A stretch of DNA of 64,000 bases from Diprion similis (Eukaryota > Arthropoda > Insecta > Hymenoptera > Diprionidae), in assembly GCF_021155765.1 (NCBI RefSeq), contig NC_060114.1, positions 13,215,501 through 13,279,500 on the forward strand, given 5' to 3'. Numbering within the stretch: position 1 is the stretch's first letter; every line of letters starts with the position of its first letter. Below the pieces are notes generated by a model. It searched no databases. It was not told the origin of the DNA and saw only the letters and a list, made by a program, of their open reading frames with translations. Positions 51,467 through 63,400 of this stretch are shown here, in pieces. Position numbers and translations under genes: made by a program.

Positions 51467-54400
51467 TTAAGAAGCGTTCACTTTATTGTTGGCCATTATT
51501 TCAAATCTTCTAACAACTTTGTTGACGTCGATATCTCTGGTCAATTTCAGATAATTAATTTTTTGCACCTTTTGAATACTTGCCCAAACAGGAAGGAGCT
51601 GGCACATTAGTTTGATAAGATTCTCCAGCTCGTTGGGGGTCAATTTTGCCCGGTAAGAATTATCGAGCTTCTTGATAACAAATTCCATGGGTAAAACACC
51701 CTTCTTTTCGGCGACAAAAATATTCCGCAGAATTCTGGACAGCTCTGGCAACCGCGAATATTGAGTTGCCTCTTTGTCCGCGTTCGACGTTCTCGTCATT
51801 GATTCCAATGCCTTAGCTGCCTGCTTCGCGCGAACCTGAGTGACACACAAGATAAAGAATTTTAAGTTCAGCTTGAAGAAAATAAGAATCATGACTTAAA
51901 CTAACGCAAACAATATATATTTTCACAAATTTCGTGGTAATTCGATAAATCAAGTATTCTTCATTCGCAAAACTTGACATACCTTTTCAAGAAGCGCTTT
52001 TGGAATACCCTTGAAAGCTGCGCTAAGGTAACTGTTCTGTGTAGTAGGAGTAGCAGGTGGTGTATCGACAATAGAAATGTCAACTTTCCTCATTTCTTGA
52101 TCGTTAATCTGAGTTGATGCATCGACATTCAGGGTGGAGCTGGGCGAACCGGATCTGGATGTCATTTTGGCCTCTGCCAACCTCTGCAGAGCCTTTTCCA
52201 TACGCGTGTTGCAGTTGAACATGTCCTTGGCTTTTTCTGTAAACACAAAAATCCGCTTTTAGTTCTAATGGAATATTGAAATAATTAAACGTAGTAAAAG
52301 CCTCCACTTTGGTTCAGTCAATTGCTAAATTTCTTCGTTCCAAGTTACTAGCTTACTGATTCTTTCCAATGTCTGGTGTCTAGGTAAGCACAACTTGAAG
52401 CCGTCTACAAGGGGTGAAATTTTGGTATGTACTTTAAGCATCTTATCAGGATCTTTTACAGGTAACGAATAAGTAATTGAACGATTGAATGAGTGATGAC
52501 GAAAGTTCTGGATAATAGTTAGCAGCTGAAAGCAATGTGCCTGATGCTTTTATTGATGTAACGATTCTATATTCATTCGATAATTGCATTGTGTAAAGGT
52601 ATCTGCTGATGCACGTGATCTAGATTGAAATATTGCAAAATTGAGGTCAAACATTAAAAACAATTTTAATCGCAAATTGTCACAGGTCTTTTGTCTGGAT
52701 TTACAAATAATTGCCGAGCGTTCAATTGTGTCAATATTTATGCTGATGGTCAGCAATTGTGACACTGGTTGACGTAAAAAATGAGACTGCAAATTAATAT
52801 TACATATTATTATGCAGCTTACAGAAATCTTTGAAATTATTCAATGCCTTTGATAATTTCAGAAAATACCAACAAATATGCTGTAACCGATAATTACTGC
52901 CACAACAAGTCAGAATTCAATACATATGATAGAAGTGTTTGTGAACTTACGAAGCACGTCTTTGGCAGTTGTAAATTTCTCAATGTTAGGAGGTTGCGGC
53001 AATTCGGATTTTTCAATAGCAGCGCAGCTTTCCACATCAAATTCTGGATGCCATCTGGTTAACTTCTCCTTTGGAATAACCATTGGAGGCTTCAAAGACA
53101 GAAGATATTTCTCATGACGATCCTTGACTAGATCTGTAAAAATAGCACTAAGCTGTTTAAGGATGAAAAGCACAAAACATAATGGAATGTAAATCAAAAC
53201 TTGATACACAAGAAGTAATTCTTCATAGTTCGCAAACACAACCAGGTACAGATTCACTAAATTTTGGAAGAATTTTCTTATCTGCATGATTGAGTTTGTA
53301 ATACTGAATTAGATTTTCACCTAAAAGCGTATTGTAGAAGATTCTTCGACGTTGCAGTAAGACCGTTGGGCACATGCTCATTTCTGAGGCAGACTTGAGA
53401 ACATTATCGGCATCTGGTGTGTTTCTCCCATTCTTTGGTTCAACCATGGGTGTTATAACAAGTTCGTACTTGTCCTGCTTAGAGGAAGAACCAAAGTTGT
53501 GTAACTTCTCCTGATTAAACACAAAGGCATTTGGATACACGGTTTTAATCTGCGCCAAATGATCCATCGTAAAATTGCGCCTCAGTAATTCCTGTACTGC
53601 TGGTTTCAGCTTCTTGAATGTTATAATTTCTTTTCGATTGAACAGCAATGAAGCAACCTGTAAAATAGGACGTCTCTTTCATAACCATTGACAATAAGAT
53701 TTTAACATCTAGGCATGCTGCTATCGAGATTTTATAAAAGCATAAGATCTCACTAGAAAAACGATGGAAAACAAAAATGGAAATAATTAGTACGCAAGGA
53801 TTTGATTTGATCAGTTTACGTACGGTATCAACACATCTAAAGGCTTCGGCCAAAAGGCGATAATTGTAAGGCAGCACCAGAGCCGGTGTTCCAGATTCAA
53901 CCAAGGATTGGTATTTTTGATAGGCAGCTTGCTTAGTAGGGCTGCTTTTACTAGGACTGCACGAATTCTCTTTAGGAGTGAACAATAGTCGCTTTTGAGG
54001 GCTAGCGTTCTTTGGGAGCTCAATGTTTTTCGTCGGGGTTAAGACGTTCTTCTTTGGAGACATCATCGCTTTTTGCGGACTTTGAACAAAAAAAATTAAA
54101 TTAACATTTCATCACCAGACTGATACTTTCTAAAACATATAAGGAGTTTTTCATTTCGCTTTGCCCGAGTGTGGACACTCGTTTGTTTGCCTAGACTTGA
54201 TCAAAGTTGCATGGAAAACCCCATTTATCTTTTTGTAAGGGTGTGGAAAATTTAAAAAAATAGATAATCCAAAGATGAGATCAAAGCGCAACTGCATGAT
54301 TTTATAATGAAGGGTTTGATGGGACTGAAGGAAGTAACATTTGACATACCTAACAGGAACCTCTACTTCAATATTCTCAAACTTCCGGATTTGAGGTTTT

Positions 54401-55185
54401 TTAGCCTGAATCGCATCAAGCTTTGCAGCACACTTGTTGATCTTGGCAATGGAAGCTTTGAGCTCTGCAAGTCTAGATGACCGGTTAATTCGGTTTTTAA
54501 TTTCTCCAAGACTGAGTTCCTTCTGTGCCAAGACGTCCATTGTGGATAATTTTTTAGGAGTCACGGATCCAGCCGCCGGTTGTTCTTCGGCTGCCTCGTA
54601 AGCCTTGGTGTTGGTGACCTTCTGTATAGCGGAATGTTGAGGAGTTTTTTGAGGCGTCGAAGGTCCCTTTTTGGTCGGACTGAGAAGGCCCTTCTTCTCG
54701 AAGACAACATTGCTCTTTGGTTTGGTTTCGCCTCCGTCTTTGCTCAGCTTCAAAAAGGTGTCGCGGATGTCCGACTGGCCTTCCTGGGTTGATGTTTTTT
54801 TGGAACGAGGACCGCCACGGTTTCGCGAACTGGATCTCGGACTCTTGGTGCTTCCAGCCTTCACCGAATCAAACTGAATGTTTCGTACAATGCGATTTGG
54901 GCGAACAACACTGGTGCGAATCTCGCAGCCCTCGGACTGCTTGGTGTCCGCGTTCGCGAAAATGATCTTCGGACTCATTTTGGGGTTAGAATCGTCGTCC
55001 TGGAGGGCCGGAGAGGCTAACGAGCCGAGGTTTTTTGCCTCATCGACATTACAGTCGTCCAGATTGCTCACCACGTTCGTAGCCTGATCATCGTCGAGGA
55101 TCAGGACTTTTGTCCTGCTCCTAACGTCTTCGGCAGCTGTCCGTTTTCGGGTGTTGAAATAAGCGTCAACGTACTGCTGCGACAT
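51467..55185 (-). CDS. Cdt1: DNA replication licensing factor Cdt1 (Double parked), six exons
   Basis: Minus-strand exons 55,185-54,350, 54,079-53,824, 53,657-53,321, 53,133-52,951, 52,236-51,983 and 51,835-51,467 join in phase into 744 residues, close to fly Double parked. Cdt1 loads MCM2-7 at origins with ORC and Cdc6 and is restrained by geminin and by PCNA-coupled CRL4-Cdt2 degradation. Seen: an N-terminal PIP-degron-type box QQYVDAYF (3-10) followed by basic RKR (13-15); a disordered N-terminal half with many S/T-P sites (about seven in exon 1, seven at 279-328); the geminin-binding winged helix at about 330-510 with PYNYRLLAEAFRCVDT, QIKTVYP and LQRRRIFYNTLLD, then LTRWHPEFDV; and a C-terminal MCM-binding winged helix (about 635-735) with RLPELSRILRNIFVAEK. 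The start is the ATG at 55,185, which places the PIP box at the very N-terminus as in human and fly. Flanked upstream by E2F-like sites. Confidence 0.95.
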
Positions 55186-55230
55186 TTTCAACCAATTCTA
55201 ACAGTTCTCGGCGTTACGGTTACCTGGCAG

Positions 55231-55372
55231 GCGCCAATTTTCCGGCTGTCTCAAAAGGTATATTCTTTTTCGCTAATGACCAGTACTGTTGGACTTATGC
55301 ACTTCGGACGGTCGCCGTTGTCTCACTCCATCGTTAACTCCGAAAGCCCGCGTCTTTAGCCACTTTTGGCGC
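55231..55372. promoter_or_regulatory. E2F-like sites upstream of Cdt1
   Basis: TTTGGCGC, a perfect match to the E2F consensus TTTSSCGC, lies at 55,365-55,372 about 180 bp upstream of the Cdt1 ATG. A second site with core TTGGCGC reads on the minus strand at 55,240-55,231, about 50 bp upstream. Cdt1 is a classical E2F target in animals, so G1/S control is a reasonable inference. Confidence 0.55.
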
Positions 55373-57495
55373 GTAAATAAACAGCAACTCTAGATGGGGC
55401 ACACACGAATGAGGGGCAGAAGTTCAATTTTCCTCCGCAATAAACGCCACACTGCTTCCGGTAAAACTTGTTTCACTTAAGAAATTACAAAAAACCGTAT
55501 TAGATGTGTAGAATTCTTGAGAATAATCCTATTGTATGAACTCAGAGTATCTCTATATACATATCATATACATGAGAACATGAGATAGAAAAAAGGGTTG
55601 TCTGTAAAGTCGATTTACGGACGATAATCTTACGTGATAACGTCATAAGAAAACATTGATGAGAAAAACAATGGAAACCACATAACTTTTCACTTAAATT
55701 CACTTTGTGACAGCTAACAAAACAGTTTACGTATAGGTGTGTGCTGCCGCTGTCTCTCTTCTACTCGGACGCATCGACCGATGGAGTGGAAGAGAGATAG
55801 ATGCATCACAAGTCGAACGCTTAGGCCGATCGTGCCTCTCTATCGCTTGTTCCGCGCTCTCGCTTGCACGCTCGGATCAGGCGGAACGTTACTATGAGTC
55901 ATTATGCTTTTTAGTGAGTGCAGCCGGCGATCATCGATTTATAAGACGTTATCACGTCAAAAAAGTTAATTGAAAGAATCTGAGGAAAAAAGCAGAGTCT
56001 TGCCATTACTATTACACGCGACGAATTCTTTCCACCACAGGAATCCTTTTCAGATTTTTAAACACAATATTTTCAAATTTGTGAGATGCAAGCGTTGACT
56101 GAGGATATACATATATGCAGTCAACGATTCAAGTACAATTGTGATTAACCATTTTCCTGACGTGATTATTCAGTTCAGAAACATTTAGAAATCATCATTC
56201 TTGGCATTGACTAAAGATACATAAATTTTCAGTCCTGGGCTAGAACACATTTCCTCCAGGGGCTATTCTGTAGCTTTGCACTTACCCACCTGTCTTATGA
56301 GATTCCGATACTGAATTGAGTCGGCATAACAGAATAGTACAATTTAGTCTCGGCATTTCACTCCCTTTACGGCCGGTACTTGCTCGCGGAGCGAAGTCCT
56401 TTTCCAACGCTTTTTCTCAGCCAACGTTTTACATTATGTCGCTCTTGAAAATGGGTATCGACACAACAGCAAAATGCTACGAGTCGACACCCACAAGGTT
56501 GAAGCAATGGACCTAATTTTCTTTCAAAGAATTTAAAAACCTAAGATTGTTCATTGCATGTATGAAACAATGAACGAAGTGAAGTGACGAGGTAAAATAG
56601 GTGATGATATAGTCGGACTGTGCAAAATCAATTCTTCTCACAAATTTATACGTCGAGATACTGTATCTAAGAATTGATAAGACCTTCTTCGAATTTGGCA
56701 AATTTCGATCGAGAAAATTCTAACAAGTTGACCTGCCTTTTTTTTTAAGCAAAAATCTTTTGGAACAAAATTCCTTATCGCGCGTTACGCAATCTTTTTG
56801 TCTGAGGATGGATTCAAACGGCTCTCTCTGGACTACCTGGAGCCTGAGGAATGCCGAAAAGGCATCAAAAAGAGTGGGACCAACAGCATAGGAGATAGGA
56901 AGTGAATAAAGAAAAATTTATGTGGGTCTTATGCCTTTTATTCCATGTTCCGTTAAATAGTTACGATACAATATTACACACGTCAATCAATATTATGCGA
57001 TATTATACATACAGGGATTGATTACACCTGTACTATGGTCGAAACTTAAACTACGATTACAAACTACAATGACAACTATCTCATTCAACCTTGGTCATAT
57101 ACTACTAAATACAATGTGTATGCCAGTTTTTATTCTTTACACAGTAGTCAGATTTCTCATGTAACGTTCGTTCAAAGTATTTCTTTTCAAATTCCCATAC
57201 AATTGAATTTATTATACGTATCATATTGATTAGTATTATACTACAATAAGCATGATGACAATTTTAGGTATAAGATATCTTTAGTCGTATGATGTATGAG
57301 TATAACATACTCTAATTAAATTATTCGGAAATTATGTGAAATAGGTTACACTGACCCTTGAAAACTTGTACTGGGACTAAGGCATATTAAATAAACTGAG
57401 ACTGAAACGTTCAAGCAATGATTTTATGATTTTTCTCCTCCATCTCTTCAAATCCTCTGTGCAAGTTATGTATATTCCGAACGTGAGGTTTAATT
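55373..57495. other. Intergenic between Cdt1 and satellite array
   Basis: No recognisable gene. It holds a short hairpin in a GAGA/CTCT-rich patch at 55,750-55,800 and otherwise AT-rich unique sequence up to the satellite edge. Confidence 0.55.
55750..55800. repeat. Hairpin in CTCT/GAGA-rich sequence
   Basis: A 17-bp stem (55,750-55,766 with 55,784-55,800) pairs fully if two G-U pairs are allowed, and CATC-GACC-GATG forms a small inner stem. It lies in a locally GC-rich patch with CTCTCT/GAGAGA motifs. It is shorter than a typical animal microRNA precursor, so a regulatory GAGA-type element or repeat fragment is as likely. Confidence 0.45.
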
Positions 57496-60400
57496 CGTTG
57501 CTCGCAGCGTATTGGGACTGCGCTCAATCGATTTCTCTCGCAAAATTACGTCGGTATAGTGCCATACAGAATTGATCGCAGCACTTTTCAAAGTCGTCGA
57601 AATTTTCGTCAAAAATGCAAAGGGGTTAGCCTTACTTTTTTGGTCATTTTTTAAGCCAAAAATTTTTCGTCTCAGAATCAATTAGTATGACCCTTTCCGG
57701 AGTAATTGGACCACCAGGAACTCAGAAATTACATAAAAAAAGACCGTAGGACCAACGGCAGAGAAACGACGCTAAAAATTTCCAGTTTTTCGGCTGTAAC
57801 TTTTGATCCGTTGCTCGCAGCGTATTGGGACTGCGCTCAATCGATTTCTCTCGCAAAATTACGTCGGTATAGTGCCATACAGAATTGATCGCAGCACTTT
57901 TCAAAGTCGTCGAAATTTTCGTCAAAAATTCAAAGGGGTTAGCCTTACTTTTTTGGTCATTTTCGGAGCCGAAAATTTTTCGTCTCAGAATCGATTAGTA
58001 TGACCCTTTTTGGAGTAATTGGACCACCAGGAACTCAGAAAACACATGAAAAAGACCGTAGGACCAACGGCAGAGAAACGACGATGAAAATTTCCAGTTT
58101 TTCGGCTGTAACTTTTGATCCGTTGCTCGCAGCGTATTGGGACTGCGCTCAGTCGATTTCTCTCGCAAAATTACGTCGGAATAGTGCCATACAGAATTGA
58201 TCGCAGCACTTTTCAAAGTCGTCGAAATTTTCGTCAAAAATTCAAAGGGGTTAGCCTTACTTTTTTGGTCATTTTCGGAGCCGAAAATTTTTCGTCTCAG
58301 AATCGATTAGTATGACCCTTTTTGGAGTAATTGGACCACCAGGAACTCAGAAAACACATGAAAAAGACCGTAGGACCAACGGCAGAGAAACGACGATGAA
58401 AATTTCTAGTTTTTTGGCTGTAACTTTCGATCCGTTCCTCGCAGCGTATTGGGACTGCGCTCAGTCGATTTCTCTCGCAAAATTACGTCGGAATAGTGCC
58501 ATACAGAATTGATCGCAGCACTTTTCAAAGTCGTCGAAATTTTCGTCAAAAATGCAAAGGGGTTAGCCTTACTTTTTTGGTCATTTTCGGAGCCGAAAAT
58601 TTTTCGTCTCAGAATCAATTAGTATGACCCTTTCTGGAGTAATTGGACCACCAGGAACTCAGAAAACACATGAAAAAGACCGTAGGACCAACGGCAGAGA
58701 AACGACGCTGAAAATTTCCAGTTTTTCGGCTGTAACTTTTGATCCGTTGCTGGCAGCGTATTGGGACTGCGCTCAATCGATTTCTCTCGCAAAATTACGT
58801 CGGAATAGTGCCATACAGAATTGATCGCAGCACTTTTCAAAGTCGTCGAAATTTTCGTCAAAAATTCAAAGGGGTTAGCCTTACTTTTTTGGTCATTTTC
58901 GGAGCCGAAAATTTTTCGTCTCAGAATCGATTAGTATGACCCTTTTTGGAGTAATTGGACCACCAGGAACTCAGAAAACACATGAAAAAGACCGTAGGAC
59001 CAACGGCAGAGAAACGACGCTGAAAATTTCCAGTTTTTCGGCTGTAACTTTTGATCCGCTGCTCGCAGCGTATTGGGACTGCGCTCAATCGATTTCTCTC
59101 GCAAAATTACGTCGGAATAGTGCCATACAGAATTGATCGCAGCACTTTTCAAAGTCGTCGAAATTTTCGTCAAAAACGCAAAGGGGTTAGCCTTACTTTT
59201 TTGGTCATTTTTGGAGCCGAAAATTTTTCGTCTCAGAATCAATTAGTATGACCCTTTTTGGAGTAATTGGACCACCAGGAACTCAGAAAACACATGAAAA
59301 AGACCGTAGGACCAACGGCAGAGAAACGACGATGAAAATTTCCAGTTTTTCGGCTGTAACTTTTGATCCGTTGCTCGCAGCGTATTGGGACTGCGCTCAG
59401 TCGATTTCTCTCGCAAAATTACGTCGGAATAGTGCCATACAGAATTGATCGCAGCACTTTTCAAAGTCGTCGAAATTTTCGTCAAAAATGCAAAGGGGTT
59501 AGCCTTACTTTTTTGGTCATTTTCGGAGCCGAAAATTTTTCGTCTCAGAATCAATTAGTATGACCCTTTCTGGAGTAATTGGACCACCAGGAACTCAGAA
59601 AACACATGAAAAAGACCGTAGGACCAACGGCAGAGAAACGACGCTGAAAATTTCCAGTTTTTCGGCTGTAACTTTTGATCCGTTGCTGGCAGCGTATTGG
59701 GACTGCGCTCAATCGATTTCTCTCGCAAAATTACGTCGGAATAGTGCCATACAGAATTGATCGCAGCACTTTTCAAAGTCGTCGAAATTTTCGTCAAAAA
59801 TTCAAAGGGGTTAGCCTTACTTTTTTGGTCATTTTCGGAGCCGAAAATTTTTCGTCTCAGAATCGATTAGTATGACCCTTTTTGGAGTAATTGGACCACC
59901 AGGAACTCAGAAAACACATGAAAAAGACCGTAGGACCAACGGCAGAGAAACGACGCTGAAAATTTCCAGTTTTTCGGCTGTAACTTTTGATCCGCTGCTC
60001 GCAGCGTATTGGGACTGCGCTCAATCGATTTCTCTCGCAAAATTACGTCGGAATAGTGCCATACAGAATTGATCGCAGCACTTTTCAAAGTCGTCGAAAT
60101 TTTCGTCAAAAACGCAAAGGGGTTAGCCTTACTTTTTTGGTCATTTTTGGAGCCGAAAATTTTTCGTCTCAGAATCAATTAGTATGACCCTTTTTGGAGT
60201 AATTGGACCACCAGGAACTCAGAAAACACATGAAAAAGACCGTAGGACCAACGGCAGAGAAACGACGATGAAAATTTCCAGTTTTTCGGCTGTAACTTTT
60301 GATCCGTTGCTCGCAGCGTATTGGGACTGCGCTCAATCGATTTCTCTCGCAAAATTACGTCGGAATAGTGCCATACAGAATTGATCGCAGCACTTTTCAA

Positions 60401-63400
60401 AGTCGTCGAAATTTTCGTCAAAAATTCAAAGGGGTTAGCCTTACTTTTTTGGTCATTTTCGGAGCCGAAAATTTTTCGTCTCAGAATCGATTAGTATGAC
60501 CCTTTTTGGAGTAATTGGACCACCAGGAACTCAGAAAACACATGAAAAAGACCGTAGGACCAACGGCAGAGAAACGACGATGAAAATTTCCAGTTTTTCG
60601 GCTGTAACTTTTGATCCGTTGCTCGCAGCGTATTGGGACTGCGCTCAGTCGATTTCCCTCGCAAAATTACGTCGGAATAGAGCCATACAGAATTGATCGC
60701 AGCACTTTTCAAAGTCGTCGAAATTTTCGTCAAAAACGCAAAGGGGTTAGCCTTACTTTTTTGGTCATTTTTGGAGCCGAAAATTTTTCGTCTCAGAATC
60801 AATTAGTATGACCCTTTTTGGAGTAATTGGACCACCAGGAACTCAGAAAACACATGAAAAAGACCGTAGGACCAACGGCAGAGAAACGACGATGAAAATT
60901 TCCAGTTTTTCGGCTGTAACTTTTGATCCGTTGCTCGCAGCGTATTGGGACTGCGCTCAATCGATTTCTCTCGCAAAATTACGTCGGAATAGTGCCATAC
61001 AGAATTGATCGCAGCACTTTTCAAAGTCGTCGAAATTTTCGTCAAAAATTCAAAGGGGTTAGCCTTACTTTTTTGGTCATTTTCGGAGCCGAAAATTTTT
61101 CGTCTCAGAATCGATTAGTATGACCCTTTTTGGAGTAATTGGACCACCAGGAACTCAGAAAACACATGAAAAAGACCGTAGGACCAACGGCAGAGAAACG
61201 ACGCTGAAAATTTCCAGTTTTTCGGCTGTAACTTTTGATCCGTTGCTCGCAGCGTATTGGGACTGCGCTCAATCGATTTCTCTCGCAAAATCACGTCGGA
61301 ATAGTGCCATACAGAATTGATCGCAGCACTTTTCAAAGTCGTCGAAATTTTCGTCAAAAATGCAAAGGGGTTAGCCTTACTTTTTTGGTCATTCTTGGAG
61401 CTAAAAATTTTTCGTCTCAGAATCAATTAGTATGACCCTTTCCGGAGTAATTGGACCACCAGGAACTCAGAAAACACATGAAAAAGACCGTAGGACCAAC
61501 GGCAGAGAAACGACGCTGAAAATTTCCAGTTTTTTGGCTGTAACTTTTGATCCGTTGCTCGCAGCGTATTGGGACTGCGCTCAGTCGATTTCCCTCGCAA
61601 AATTACGTCGGAATAGAGCCATACAGAATTGATCGCAGCACTTTTCAAAGTCGTCGAAATTTTCGTCAAAAACGCAAAGGGGTTAGCCTTACTTTTTTGG
61701 TCATTTTTGGAGCCGAAAATTTTTCGTCTCAGAATCAATTAGTATGACCCTTTTTGGAGTAATTGGACCACCAGGAACTCAGAAAACACATGAAAAAGAC
61801 CGTAGGACCAACGGCAGAGAAACGACGATGAAAATTTCCAGTTTTTCGGCTGTAACTTTTGATCCGTTGCTCGCAGCGTATTGGGACTGCGCTCAGTCGA
61901 TTTCCCTCGCAAAATTACGTCGGAATAGAGCCATACAGAATTGATCGCAGCACTTTTCAAAGTCGTCGAAATTTTCGTCAAAAACGCAAAGGGGTTAGCC
62001 TTACTTTTTTGGTCATTTTTGGAGCCGAAAATTTTTCGTCTCAGAATCAATTAGTATGACCCTTTTTGGAGTAATTGGACCACCAGGAACTCAGAAAACA
62101 CATGAAAAAGACCGTAGGACCAACGGCAGAGAAACGACGATGAAAATTTCCAGTTTTTCGGCTGTAACTTTTGATCCGTTGCTCGCAGCGTATTGGGACT
62201 GCGCTCAATCGATTTCTCTCGCAAAATTACGTCGGAATAGTGCCATACAGAATTGATCGCAGCACTTTTCAAAGTCGTCGAAATTTTCGTCAAAAATTCA
62301 AAGGGGTTAGCCTTACTTTTTTGGTCATTTTCGGAGCCGAAAATTTTTCGTCTCAGAATCGATTAGTATGACCCTTTTTGGAGTAATTGGACCACCAGGA
62401 ACTCAGAAAACACATGAAAAAGACCGTAGGACCAACGGCAGAGAAACGACGCTGAAAATTTCCAGTTTTTCGGCTGTAACTTTTGATCCGCTGCTCGCAG
62501 CGTATTGGGACTGCGCTCAATCGATTTCTCTCGCAAAATTACGTCGGAATAGTGCCATACAGAATTGATCGCAGCACTTTTCAAAGTCGTCGAAATTTTC
62601 GTCAAAAACGCAAAGGGGTTAGCCTTACTTTTTTGGTCATTTTTGGAGCCGAAAATTTTTCGTCTCAGAATCAATTAGTATGACCCTTTTTGGAGTAATT
62701 GGACCACCAGGAACTCAGAAAACACATGAAAAAGACCGTAGGACCAACGGCAGAGAAACGACGATGAAAATTTCCAGTTTTTCGGCTGTAACTTTTGATC
62801 CGTTGCTCGCAGCGTATTGGGACTGCGCTCAATCGATTTCTCTCGCAAAATTACGTCGGAATAGTGCCATACAGAATTGATCGCAGCACTTTTCAAAGTC
62901 GTCGAAATTTTCGTCAAAAATTCAAAGGGGTTAGCCTTACTTTTTTGGTCATTTTCGGAGCCGAAAATTTTTCGTCTCAGAATCGATTAGTATGACCCTT
63001 TTTGGAGTAATTGGACCACCAGGAACTCAGAAAACACATGAAAAAGACCGTAGGACCAACGGCAGAGAAACGACGATGAAAATTTCCAGTTTTTCGGCTG
63101 TAACTTTTGATCCGTTGCTCGCAGCGTATTGGGACTGCGCTCAATCGATTTCTCTCGCAAAATTACGTCGGAATAGTGCCATACAGAATTGATCGCAGCA
63201 CTTTTCAAAGTCGTCGAAATTTTCGTCAAAAATGCAAAGGGGTTAGCCATACTTTTTTGGTCATTCTTGGAGCTAAAAATTTTTCGTCTCAGAATCAATT
63301 AGTATGACCCTTTCCGGAGTAATTGGACCACCAGGAACTCAGAAAACACATGAAAAAGACCGTAGGACCAACGGCAGAGAAACGACGCTGAAAATTTCCA

